Shown here piece by piece: positions 1 through 5,344 of a DNA stretch of 5,344 bases. Below the pieces are notes generated by a model that was given only the letters and a program-made list of their open reading frames with translations, was not told the origin of the DNA and did no database searches. Origin of the DNA: Leptolyngbyaceae cyanobacterium SM1_3_5 (GTDB taxonomy: Bacteria > Cyanobacteriota > Cyanobacteriia > Elainellales > Elainellaceae); assembly GCA_012031475.1 (NCBI GenBank), contig JAAUTJ010000390.1:1-5344 (forward strand). The letters are read 5' to 3'. Within the stretch, counting starts at the first letter, position 1, and every line of letters starts with the position of its first letter. Both the position numbers and the translations under genes were made by a program.

Positions 1-31
1 GCCAAGCTGATCGACCATCGTGTTGATCGTG

Positions 32-36
32 TTTTT
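32..36 (-). other. Frameshift site 3 (one base missing in an A run)
   Basis: The plus strand has GTTTTTAACTCCAG here, where other repeat units have a stretch one base longer (for example GTTCTTCAACTCTAG at about 581-595). On the minus strand GAG TTA AAA ACA CGA replaces the expected GAG TTA AAA AAC ACG, which would give ELKNTINTMVDQL as in the other units. The last 35 bases of the window are therefore in a third frame relative to the segment before. Confidence 0.8.
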
Positions 37-162
37 AACTCCAGAATTTCGCCTTTCACCTGCACGGTAATTTTCTTCGAGAGGTCGCCGCTGGCGATCG
101 CCGTCGCCACCTCCGCAATATTCCGCACCTGTCCCGTCAGGTTACTCGCCATGAAGTTGACG

Positions 163-1395
163 TTATCGGTGAGGTCTTTCCACGTCCCCGCCACGCCGCG
201 CACTTCTGCCTGAAACGCCCAGTTTGCCTTCAGTTCCGACTTCCCGCGCCACTCTGGTCACTTCCGAGGCGAACGAGCTAAGCTGATCGACCATTGTGTT
301 GATCGTGTTCTTGAGTTCGAGAATTTCGCCTTTCACGTCAACCGTGATTTTGCGGGAAAGGTCGCCGTTGGCGATCGCCGTTGCCACTTCCGCGATATTC
401 CGTACCTGTCCGGTCAGGTTGCCCGCCATCGAGTTCACGCTGTCGGTGAGGTCTTTCCAGGTTCCGGCCACGCCGCGCACTTCTGCCTGTCCGCCTAACT
501 TTCCTTCAGCCCCAACTTCCCGCGCCACCCGCGTCACCTCAGAGGCAAATGAATTAAGCTGATCGACCATCGTGTTGACAGTGTTCTTCAACTCTAGAAT
601 TTCGCCCTTTACGTCAACCGTGATCTTCTTGGACAAGTCGCCATTGGCAACAGCGGTTGTGACTTCGGCAATATTGCGGACTTGTGCTGTCAGATTGCCT
701 GCCATGAAGTTAACCGAATCCGTGAGGTCTTTCCAGGTTCCGTCTACGCCGCGTACATCCGCCTGAACGCCCAACTTGCCTTCGCTGCCGACATCTCGCG
801 CCACTTTGGTCACTTCCGAGGCGAACGAATTTAACTGATCAACCATCGTGTTGATCGTGTTCTTCAACTCTAGAATTTCGCCCTTTACGTCAACCGTGAT
901 TTTCTTGGACAAGTCGCCATTGGCAACCGCAGTTGTGACTTCGGCAATATTGCGGACTTGCGCCGTCAGATTGCCTGCCATGAAGTTAACGCTATCGGTG
1001 AGGTCTTTCCAGGTTCCGGCCACGCCCCGCACATCCGCTTGAACGCCCAACTTGCCCTCAGTTCCGACTTCACGCGCCACTCGTGTGACTTCAGAAGCGA
1101 ACGAGTTCAACTGATCGACCATTGTGTTGACGACCTGCGCCGTTTGCAGAAATTCGCCCTGTAGCGGTTTGCCGTCGATCTCAGTGGCGATCGTCTGCGA
1201 CAAATCGCCATGCGCCACTGCTCTCAAGACTCGCGCTGTTTCTGCCGTTGGCTGCATCAAATCGGTGATCAGCGTGTTGACCGCATCAATGCTCGATCGC
1301 CAGCCGCCCCGCACCGCACCGCCCAGCGAGGCGCGTTCGCTAATTTTGCCTTCCTTGCCAACAACGGTGCTGATCCGCTCTAGCTCCGCTGTCAT
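163..1395 (-). CDS. Longest unbroken segment of the poly-HAMP gene (410 aa)
   Basis: This is the only long open stretch of the broken gene as the sequence stands. It begins at ATG 1395-1393 (MTAELERISTVVGKEGKI) and ends at TAA 165-163. Its last 20 or so residues (SGRSARRGGDVERPHR) are out-of-frame readthrough after the insertion at 213-215; the homologous reading would be QAEVRGVAGTWKDLTDN. It holds one divergent HAMP-like module and about three full 92-residue repeat units, but no catalytic domain. The ATG overlaps the stop of the N-terminal fragment as ATGA, so translational reinitiation is conceivable. An automatic gene caller would probably report this segment as a HAMP-domain protein. 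I regard it as an internal part of the larger gene: the homologous N-terminus continues upstream in another frame and homology continues downstream. Confidence 0.45.
   Translation of the reverse strand: MTAELERISTVVGKEGKISERASLGGAVRGGWRSSIDAVNTLITDLMQPTAETARVLRAVAHGDLSQTIATEIDGKPLQGEFLQTAQVVNTMVDQLNSFASEVTRVAREVGTEGKLGVQADVRGVAGTWKDLTDSVNFMAGNLTAQVRNIAEVTTAVANGDLSKKITVDVKGEILELKNTINTMVDQLNSFASEVTKVARDVGSEGKLGVQADVRGVDGTWKDLTDSVNFMAGNLTAQVRNIAEVTTAVANGDLSKKITVDVKGEILELKNTVNTMVDQLNSFASEVTRVAREVGAEGKLGGQAEVRGVAGTWKDLTDSVNSMAGNLTGQVRNIAEVATAIANGDLSRKITVDVKGEILELKNTINTMVDQLSSFASEVTRVAREVGTEGKLGVSGRSARRGGDVERPHR
213..215 (-). other. Frameshift site 2 (one extra base in a T run)
   Basis: On the plus strand this copy reads CCTGAAACGCCC. 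The matching positions of two later repeat units (about 753-765 and 1036-1047) have only two A, as in TGAACGCCC. On the minus strand the extra T changes GGC GTT CAG GCA GAA into GGC GTT TCA GGC AGA and leads to the TAA at 165-163. Removing it restores QAEVRGVAGTWKDLTDN. Confidence 0.85.
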
Positions 1396-1568
1396 CTGCT
1401 CGTTGCGATCGATGATGTCGTTGAGAACGTCCGAAATTTTCCGGCGATGCCAGTCTGGTCGATTGGCATTCGTGCAGAGAAGCTGCCTTTTTTTACCTCG
1501 TTTAAGACGTTGAGAAGCTGTTTCAAATCGAGGCGATCGGCGTCAGCGGTGGCTTGAGCAGAGGTCAT
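1392..1568 (-). CDS. N-terminal fragment of the poly-HAMP gene, before the first frameshift
   Basis: The fragment starts at ATG 1568-1566 behind an AAGGA ribosome binding site 8 nt away. A TTG six bases further upstream is in frame but lies only 2 nt from that site, so the ATG is preferred. It encodes the true N-terminus (MTSAQATADADRLDLK, then NEVKKGSFSARMPIDQTG). It leaves the homologous frame after IAGK, where a run of four A on the minus strand would need to be five to continue as KISDVLNDIIDRNEQMTAE. The out-of-frame tail (FRTFSTTSSIATSR) ends at TGA 1394-1392. It is not an independent gene on any evidence here. Confidence 0.4.
   Translation of the reverse strand: MTSAQATADADRLDLKQLLNVLNEVKKGSFSARMPIDQTGIAGKFRTFSTTSSIATSR
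1437..1440 (-). other. Frameshift site 1 (one base missing in an A run)
   Basis: The minus strand reads GCC GGA AAA TTT CGG ACG. With a fifth A it would read GCC GGA AAA ATT TCG GAC, giving AGKISD and then VLNDIIDRNEQMTAE, which joins the downstream 410-residue frame without a gap. The upstream frame instead stops at 1392. The tract also allows a Lys-tRNA to re-pair one base back (A-AAA), so a -1 slip would restore the frame, although no classical X-XXY-YYZ heptamer is present. Confidence 0.8.
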
Positions 1569-1576
1569 TATCAAAA

Positions 1577-1581
1577 TCCTT
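1577..1581 (-). promoter_or_regulatory. Shine-Dalgarno of the poly-HAMP gene
   Basis: The minus strand reads GAAAGGATTTTGATAATG. AAGGA is complementary to the 16S rRNA 3' end and sits 8 nt before ATG 1568-1566. This spacing favours that ATG over the in-frame TTG at 1574-1572. Confidence 0.6.
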
Positions 1582-1773
1582 TCAAGGCAATAAAAAAGAA
1601 GCGGACAACTAACTTTTGTTAATCGATGCAGTCTGTGAATGATTAGGTCTTCCGGTCGGTTCTATGCCAACAGGAAGCCTTGAAATATTATGACCGATCG
1701 ATTCCTGCTGCCCTTGTCTGTCGAAAGGTAGAGACCGCTGCTCTAGGCAGTTTAGAGATTGCACTTGAAACTT

Positions 1774-1801
1774 GCGCTGCATCGTCGATGCGAGCTAGCG
1801 C
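1774..1801. repeat. Bulged inverted repeat / hairpin
   Basis: GCGCT (1774-1778) pairs with AGCGC (1797-1801). Directly inside, GCATC (1779-1783) pairs with GATGC (1787-1791) around the loop GTC. The five bases GAGCT (1792-1796) form a one-sided bulge. Ten base pairs in total, with no T tract after it on the plus strand, so it does not look like an intrinsic terminator. It could be an operator or a 5' leader structure. Confidence 0.5.
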
Positions 1802-1880
1802 GATCGATTTCGGTTTCTCTTAACAACTCCTTGATGCACTCGCTTTTGGTTTGGGCAACCTGAAACGAACGTCAGTGAAC

Positions 1881-1885
1881 GAGGA
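1881..1885 (+). promoter_or_regulatory. Shine-Dalgarno-like site before the small ORF at 1891
   Basis: GAGGA lies 5 nt before ATG 1891-1893 (GAGGAAAGAGATG). It is a good match in sequence and spacing, better than anything in front of the GGDEF/EAL start at 2066, which has no recognisable site. It could also be chance. Confidence 0.35.
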
Positions 1886-1890
1886 AAGAG

Positions 1891-2112
1891 ATGATCAGGT
1901 GCATTGCAAATCAGCGGCTACTAATTCTTATCAGTACAAGTTGTTTTATTGCTACCTGGATAATAAGTTCAATGCTGATAGAGCCGCTTAAAAGTCAATT
2001 TCTGTTCAGTACATTCTCTGCTTCTTTAGTATTAAACATGACTAGTTTTTGTTCAAGCTCGATCGATGAGCAAGGACGAGCAATCTCAAGAAGACCAACA
2101 ATTCCAATCTAA
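1891..2112 (+). CDS. Doubtful small ORF (73 aa) with one predicted membrane helix
   Basis: I do not recognise this protein. Seen: a Shine-Dalgarno-like GAGGA precedes ATG 1891. Residues about 9-31 (LLILISTSCFIATWIISSML) form a hydrophobic stretch long enough for a transmembrane helix; a second, weaker hydrophobic patch follows (FSTFSASLVLNM). The last 47 bases overlap the start of the GGDEF/EAL gene in another frame, which allows translational coupling. Against it: the codons include three ATA, which I did not meet once in the 1093 codons of the neighbouring gene, and the base composition resembles spacer. It may be a small membrane peptide, a leader ORF that controls the downstream gene, a displaced N-terminal anchor of the downstream protein (a one-base change in the T run 2046-2050 would join the frames), or chance. 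Confidence 0.25.
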   Translation: MIRCIANQRLLILISTSCFIATWIISSMLIEPLKSQFLFSTFSASLVLNMTSFCSSSIDEQGRAISRRPTIPI

Positions 2113-5100
2113 TCAGGCTTATCTTTCGAGCATCATTCAGATTCAACACGAGATCGCGCTGGCAGAGCTTGACCTGGATGTTGTGATGAACACGATCGTA
2201 GAACGAGTTCAATCTCTCACTCAGGCGGACGGCGCAGCGATCGAACTGCTCGAAGCGGATGAAATGGTCTATCGAGCGGCAAGCGGCACAGCGGCTCCTT
2301 TTGTGGGTCTGCGGCTTAAAGCAAATGCCAGTCTTTCTGGGCAGTGCGCTCAGACGGGTGAAATTTCGTCCTGCGAGGATAGCGAAACTGATCCGCGTGT
2401 CGATCGAGAAGCGTGTCGGCGCGTCAATGTTCGATCGATGATTGTCGTGCCGCTGTGCAACAATCAGTCGGTTGTGGGCGTTCTCAAAGTGCTTTCCTCG
2501 CGGCCTCAAGCCTTTGACGAGTCACAAATTCAAACGCTGCAACTGCTCGCCGGATTGACAGGAGCGGCCATGAGTCACGCCGTCGAATTTGAAGCGAGAC
2601 AAACGCTTGTCGTTGAGCTAACGGCAGCACTGGCGGCACTGCAAGAGAGCGAGAAAAAGTATCGCCACATTGTTGAAACGGCAACTGAAGGTATTTGGAT
2701 TATTGATGCTGAAGGAAAAACCAGCTTTGTGAATCAAAAGATGGCAAGCCTGTTGGGATATGGCATTACTGAAATTTTGAGCCGATCGATGTTCGATTTT
2801 ATGGATGCAGAAGGGCAGGCGATCGCAGCCGCAAATTTGGAGCGACGGCGGCAAGGAAACAAAGCACAAAGCGAATATGATTTTAAGCTACGCCGCAAAG
2901 ACAACACATTTCTCTGGACGATCGTTTCTAGCACACCACTGTTAGACAATGACGGCAACTTTCAAGGTTTTTTGGCAATGCTCACCGACATCACCGAGCG
3001 CAAACAGGCCGAAGATCAAGTGCGGCTTTTGCAAACGCTAACCTTTGCGATCGGTGAGGCGGAAGATGTGGACGCGGCACTCGTGAGCATCTTGCAAGTT
3101 GTTTGCGAGTTTCAAGGCTGGAATTATGGCGAAGTTTGGAGCCTAGACACGCATCAGCAAATGTTGAAGTGTCAATCCGCTTGGTACAGCAATGAAGGCA
3201 CGTCTTGTCGTTCTTCCTCACTGCTCGATCACGCACTGCCGATCGGATTGGGGTTGCCGGGTCGCGTTTGGCGCTCTGGACAACCGGAATGGCGATCGGA
3301 TGTGGCGCAAGCACCAGAAGCCATTTTCCTGTGCCACCACATTGTACTAGAGTGCGGCCTGAAAACAGTCCTAGGCGTTCCTTTAATTGTGAATGATCAG
3401 GTTTTAGCCGTTCTGGTTTTCTTTCGGTTTGAGGCGATTCAAGAAGATCAATGGCTGATTGAAAGTTTAACGGCGATCGCCACTCAGCTTGGTTTGCTCA
3501 TTCAGCGCAAGCAAATTGGAGAAGCCCTCAAGTTTAGCGAAGCCCGCTTTCAAGCGTTCATGAACAACAGCCCTGCGGTTTCTTTTATGAAGAACGAAGC
3601 AGGGCAATACATCTATATCAACAAAACGTTTGAAGATTTATTTGATCTAGAGCAAAAAGATTTGCTGGGTAAAACCGATCGCGACTTGATGCCTGCCGAA
3701 GCTGCTGATCAAATTCGCGAAAACGATCTGACCGTTCTTGCAACCAATCAAACAGCGGAGGTGATTGAAACGGTTCCGGGGGCAGATGGGGTGCTGCGGC
3801 AATGGCTGGTTTTCAAGTTTCCTTTTACCGATTTAGGGCAGCGATTTGTCGGTGGAGTTGCTGTGGATATTACAGAGCGTCAGCAGGCCGAAGCGGTCTT
3901 GCAAGAATTCAATCACGCCTTGGAAATTACCGTTCAGGAACGCACGATCGAGCTACAGCATTCGATCCAGCAGCTTACGACTGAAATTAGCAAACGTGAG
4001 CAGGTTGAAGCGTCGTTACAGTCGGAAATTGCCGAGCGAAAACGCATCGAGCAAGCCTTATTTCAAGAAAAAGAACTCGCTCAGGTGACGCTCGAATCGA
4101 TCGGAGATGCCGTGATTACAACCGATGCGATCGGGCGAGTGCAATACCTCAATCCGGTTGCCGAAACGCTCACAGGTTGGAGTCAGCGAGAAGCGCAAGG
4201 ATTGCCCCTGCCAGAAGTCTTCAAAATTGTGCATGAAACAACCAGAGAACCTGCTGAAAATCCGATCGCCAGAGCGCTGCGAGAAGGCTGTGTGGTGGGA
4301 CTTGCCAATCACACTGTTCTGCTCAATCGTCAGGGTCATGAGGTTGCAATTGATGACTCAGCAGCCCCAATTCGCGCCAGTGATGGCGCAGTGATGGGCG
4401 CGGTGATGGTGTTTCATGATGTGTCTGAAACGCGCAATCTCACCCAACAGCTTTCTTGGCAGGCCAGTCATGATGCGCTGACTGAACTGTTTAATCGCTA
4501 TCGGTTTGAACTGTGTCTAGAGCAGGCGATCGACAGCGCCAAAACGCAACAGCAACAGCACGCTTTATGCTATCTCGATCTAGACCAGTTCAAAATTGTC
4601 AATGATACCTGTGGGCACAGTGCTGGAGATGAACTGCTCAGGCAGGTGGCAGGATTGTTTCGATCGCACATTCGTAAAACGGATATCCTTGCTCGCTTGG
4701 GCGGCGATGAATTTGCAATTTTGCTCAACGAGTGCCCGCTCGATCAAGCACTCCGCATTGCCAATACGCTGCGAGAGCAAGTGCAAAGCTTTCGATTCTG
4801 CTGCCAAAACAAAATCTTTTCGATTGGAGTGAGCATTGGTCTAATTATGGTTGATGTCGCCTGTGAAAGCGTGGCAAATGTCTTGAGTGCTGCGGATGCG
4901 GCGTGTTATGCCGCCAAGCGCAGAGGCCGCAATCGCGTTCATCTTTTTGAAGCAAACGATCGAGAACTGATGCAGCAACAGGGCGAAATGCAATGGGTGC
5001 CTCGGATTGTTCAAGCACTCGAAAATCCCGCCAAGGTCGATGGCGCATCCGAAGCGCGTGAACATTTCTGCTTGTACTATCAATCGATCGTTCCAACCGC

Positions 5101-5344
5101 TTTAATGCAATCGAATGGAGAGCATTACGAGGTGCTGCTGCGCCTGCAATCTGAGACGAGAGAACTAATCGCGCCGATGGCGTTTATTCCGGCAGCAGAA
5201 CGCTACAATTTGATGCACAAAATCGATCGCTGGGTGATTCAAACGCTATTTGCTACCCAAAAACAGCACTATCAAGAGGCTTGGAATCAACAGCAACAGG
5301 ATCAAAGCGAGCATTTGTACGCCATTAATCTATCCGGTGCAAGC
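2066..5344 (+). CDS. Cytoplasmic GAF/PAS sensor GGDEF-EAL protein (c-di-GMP turnover), 3' end outside window
   Basis: One open frame of 1093 codons, from the first ATG after an in-frame TGA (2039-2041); no Shine-Dalgarno is seen. Domains: GAF 20-175 (DPRVDREACRR 109-119); PAS 195-318 (GIWIID 209, TDITER 307-312); GAF 319-485 (GLPGRVW 396-402); PAS 491-605 (VDITER 600-605); coiled coil 606-670; PAS 672-790 (ESIGDAVITTD); GGDEF 795-960; EAL from about 997, truncated at NLSGAS (1088-1093). The cyclase site is complete: D838 and D840 in DLDQF, N846, GGDEF 879-883. The I-site R870-K-T-D873 lies five residues before GGDEF, as in product-inhibited cyclases. The EAL signature is EVL (1022-1024); its Glu and the Asn of NLSG are kept, so phosphodiesterase activity is possible, but the rest of that site is outside. 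The enzyme would make c-di-GMP from two GTP and/or cleave it. No membrane segment and no bilin-binding Cys motif is evident; ligands of the sensor domains are unknown. Confidence 0.95.
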   Translation, partial: MSKDEQSQEDQQFQSNQAYLSSIIQIQHEIALAELDLDVVMNTIVERVQSLTQADGAAIELLEADEMVYRAASGTAAPFVGLRLKANASLSGQCAQTGEISSCEDSETDPRVDREACRRVNVRSMIVVPLCNNQSVVGVLKVLSSRPQAFDESQIQTLQLLAGLTGAAMSHAVEFEARQTLVVELTAALAALQESEKKYRHIVETATEGIWIIDAEGKTSFVNQKMASLLGYGITEILSRSMFDFMDAEGQAIAAANLERRRQGNKAQSEYDFKLRRKDNTFLWTIVSSTPLLDNDGNFQGFLAMLTDITERKQAEDQVRLLQTLTFAIGEAEDVDAALVSILQVVCEFQGWNYGEVWSLDTHQQMLKCQSAWYSNEGTSCRSSSLLDHALPIGLGLPGRVWRSGQPEWRSDVAQAPEAIFLCHHIVLECGLKTVLGVPLIVNDQVLAVLVFFRFEAIQEDQWLIESLTAIATQLGLLIQRKQIGEALKFSEARFQAFMNNSPAVSFMKNEAGQYIYINKTFEDLFDLEQKDLLGKTDRDLMPAEAADQIRENDLTVLATNQTAEVIETVPGADGVLRQWLVFKFPFTDLGQRFVGGVAVDITERQQAEAVLQEFNHALEITVQERTIELQHSIQQLTTEISKREQVEASLQSEIAERKRIEQALFQEKELAQVTLESIGDAVITTDAIGRVQYLNPVAETLTGWSQREAQGLPLPEVFKIVHETTREPAENPIARALREGCVVGLANHTVLLNRQGHEVAIDDSAAPIRASDGAVMGAVMVFHDVSETRNLTQQLSWQASHDALTELFNRYRFELCLEQAIDSAKTQQQQHALCYLDLDQFKIVNDTCGHSAGDELLRQVAGLFRSHIRKTDILARLGGDEFAILLNECPLDQALRIANTLREQVQSFRFCCQNKIFSIGVSIGLIMVDVACESVANVLSAADAACYAAKRRGRNRVHLFEANDRELMQQQGEMQWVPRIVQALENPAKVDGASEAREHFCLYYQSIVPTALMQSNGEHYEVLLRLQSETRELIAPMAFIPAAERYNLMHKIDRWVIQTLFATQKQHYQEAWNQQQQDQSEHLYAINLSGAS

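Larger units (their letters stand above)
5..1108 (-). repeat. Tandem 276-bp (92-codon) HAMP repeats, four units
   Basis: The landmark RGCTGATCRACCAT (plus strand; AACTGATC in some units) recurs at 5, 281, 557, 833 and 1109, so the period is exactly 276 bp. Units are 5-280, 281-556, 557-832 and 833-1108; the landmark at 1109 opens a divergent module that lacks the canonical repeat core. Each unit encodes one copy of the pattern VDQL..FASEVTRVAREVG.EGKLG, then a GTWKDLTDSVN element, then the HAMP core NGDLSKKITVDVKGEILELKNT. By hand count units 557-832 and 833-1108 differ at about 32 of 276 bases, with long blocks identical. The 276-bp period at unit 1 holds only because one insertion (213-215) and one deletion (32-36) cancel in length. 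Confidence 0.9.
1..1568 (-). pseudogene. Poly-HAMP sensor histidine kinase (Nik1/Os-1-like), N-terminal part, frameshifted and cut by the window edge
   Basis: Seen: read from ATG 1568-1566, the protein starts MTSAQATADADRLDLKQLL. Three single-base indels then force frame changes at about 1437-1440, 213-215 and 32-36. With these corrected it reads continuously to position 1. Residues about 15-65 (VKKGSFSARMPIDQTGIAGK) and 105-155 (VAHGDLSQTIATEIDG) are HAMP-like. From about residue 153 follow 92-residue units with the signature GTWKDLTDSVN, NLTAQVRNIAEVTTAVANGDLS and KGEILELKNT. Known: this repeat typifies poly-HAMP hybrid histidine kinases, described in fungal osmosensors and also found in cyanobacteria, where HAMPs relay signals to HisKA/HATPase and often receiver domains. 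Inferred: that catalytic part lies outside the window, so kinase identity rests on the HAMP array alone. No membrane segment is visible, suggesting a cytoplasmic sensor. The gene is divergent from the GGDEF/EAL gene. The breaks may be true decay or sequence error. Confidence 0.8.
1569..2065. other. Divergent intergenic region between the two signalling genes
   Basis: About 500 bp separate the start codons of the minus-strand poly-HAMP gene and the plus-strand GGDEF/EAL gene, so promoters for both should lie here. I find no convincing -35/-10 pair on either strand; isolated -10-like hexamers occur (TATTAT 1686-1691, GATAAT 1959-1964) without a matching -35. The stretch 1575-1890 shows no credible coding frame. 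It contains a hairpin (1774-1801), a weaker inverted repeat (CTCTA 1741-1745 with TAGAG 1753-1757), and two copies of CGATCGATT (1695-1703, 1801-1809). The part from about 1915 is visibly richer in A+T than the flanking genes and holds a doubtful small ORF. Confidence 0.7.
94..3480. repeat. HIP1 octamers (GCGATCGC), four dispersed copies
   Basis: Perfect GCGATCGC palindromes lie at 94-101, 371-378, 2819-2826 and 3473-3480, all inside coding sequence. An octamer is expected less than 0.1 times in 5.3 kb of random sequence at even base composition. HIP1 abundance is a known mark of many cyanobacterial genomes and supports the taxonomic reading. Confidence 0.85.

Noticed and set aside
296..1164. 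Plus-strand ORFs with repeated sequences such as SRISPFTSTVI in 296-562, 572-766 and 848-1042, and the ORF at 958-1164
   Set aside because: They are antisense images of the minus-strand HAMP repeats; their similarity to each other follows from the 276-bp repeat, not from independent coding.
1124..1513. Plus-strand ORF of 129 codons
   Set aside because: It lies antisense to the N-terminal part of the poly-HAMP gene, which has clear family sequence on the other strand, and has no recognisable domain.
1741..1757. Inverted repeat CTCTA / TAGAG with a 7-base loop
   Set aside because: Only five base pairs, with three A:T or T:A, and no extension; expected by chance.
1695..1809. Two direct copies of CGATCGATT in the intergenic region as a possible regulator site
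   Set aside because: CGATCG and ATCGAT words are abundant throughout this window, including inside both genes, so two copies are not informative.
1686..1964. -10-like hexamers TATTAT (1686-1691) and GATAAT (1959-1964)
   Set aside because: No acceptable -35 element lies 16-18 bases upstream of either, so I do not call a promoter.
2042..2509. Minus-strand ORF of 155 codons and smaller minus-strand ORFs across 2484-3314, 4058-4339 and 4580-5096
   Set aside because: All lie opposite the continuous GGDEF/EAL frame, have no recognisable domain or start signal, and are explained as shadows.
2126..2590. Possible bilin-binding (cyanobacteriochrome) GAF domain
   Set aside because: The first GAF has a Cys in EACRR but lacks the surrounding Cys-His or DxCF motifs of bilin-binding domains; the second GAF also lacks them.
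4549..4562. CAACAGCAACAG runs at about 4549-4559 and 5289-5297 as possible microsatellites
   Set aside because: They are short Gln codon runs inside the GGDEF and EAL domains and keep the frame; too short to call a repeat locus.

Overview
The window looks like chromosomal DNA of a cyanobacterium, probably a filamentous one. It carries four perfect copies of the octamer GCGATCGC (the cyanobacterial HIP1 repeat) and many CGATCG cores in 5.3 kb. Both main genes are large multi-domain signalling proteins of types that cyanobacteria carry in numbers. GC content looks intermediate by eye. No mobile element, tRNA, rRNA or CRISPR array is visible. || Layout: (1) Positions 1-1568, minus strand, hold the 5' part of a soluble poly-HAMP sensor kinase-type gene resembling the fungal group III kinases (Nik1/Os-1). 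Its core is a tandem array of 92-codon units with an exact 276-bp period. Three single-base indels, each in a short homopolymer, break its reading frame (about 1437-1440, 213-215 and 32-36). The predicted kinase catalytic part would lie beyond position 1. (2) Positions 1569-2065 are a divergent intergenic region of about 500 bp. It holds a ribosome binding site for the kinase gene, an imperfect hairpin at 1774-1801, and a doubtful small ORF (1891-2112) with one predicted membrane helix and a good Shine-Dalgarno. (3) Positions 2066-5344, plus strand, are one uninterrupted reading frame of 1093 codons that runs off the window. It encodes a cytoplasmic GAF-PAS-GAF-PAS-coiled coil-PAS-GGDEF-EAL protein, a cyclic-di-GMP synthase/phosphodiesterase candidate with an intact GGDEF site and an RxxD inhibitory site. 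|| Taken together this is a divergently arranged pair of large sensory proteins: a phosphorelay-type kinase (apparently damaged, or misread in this sequence) and a c-di-GMP turnover enzyme. A shared regulatory region and a functional link are possible but are inference. I see no wholly new system. The points most worth a second look are the frame status of the poly-HAMP gene, its homogenised 276-bp repeats, the ATGA stop/start overlap created by the first frameshift, and the small membrane ORF that overlaps the start of the c-di-GMP gene.
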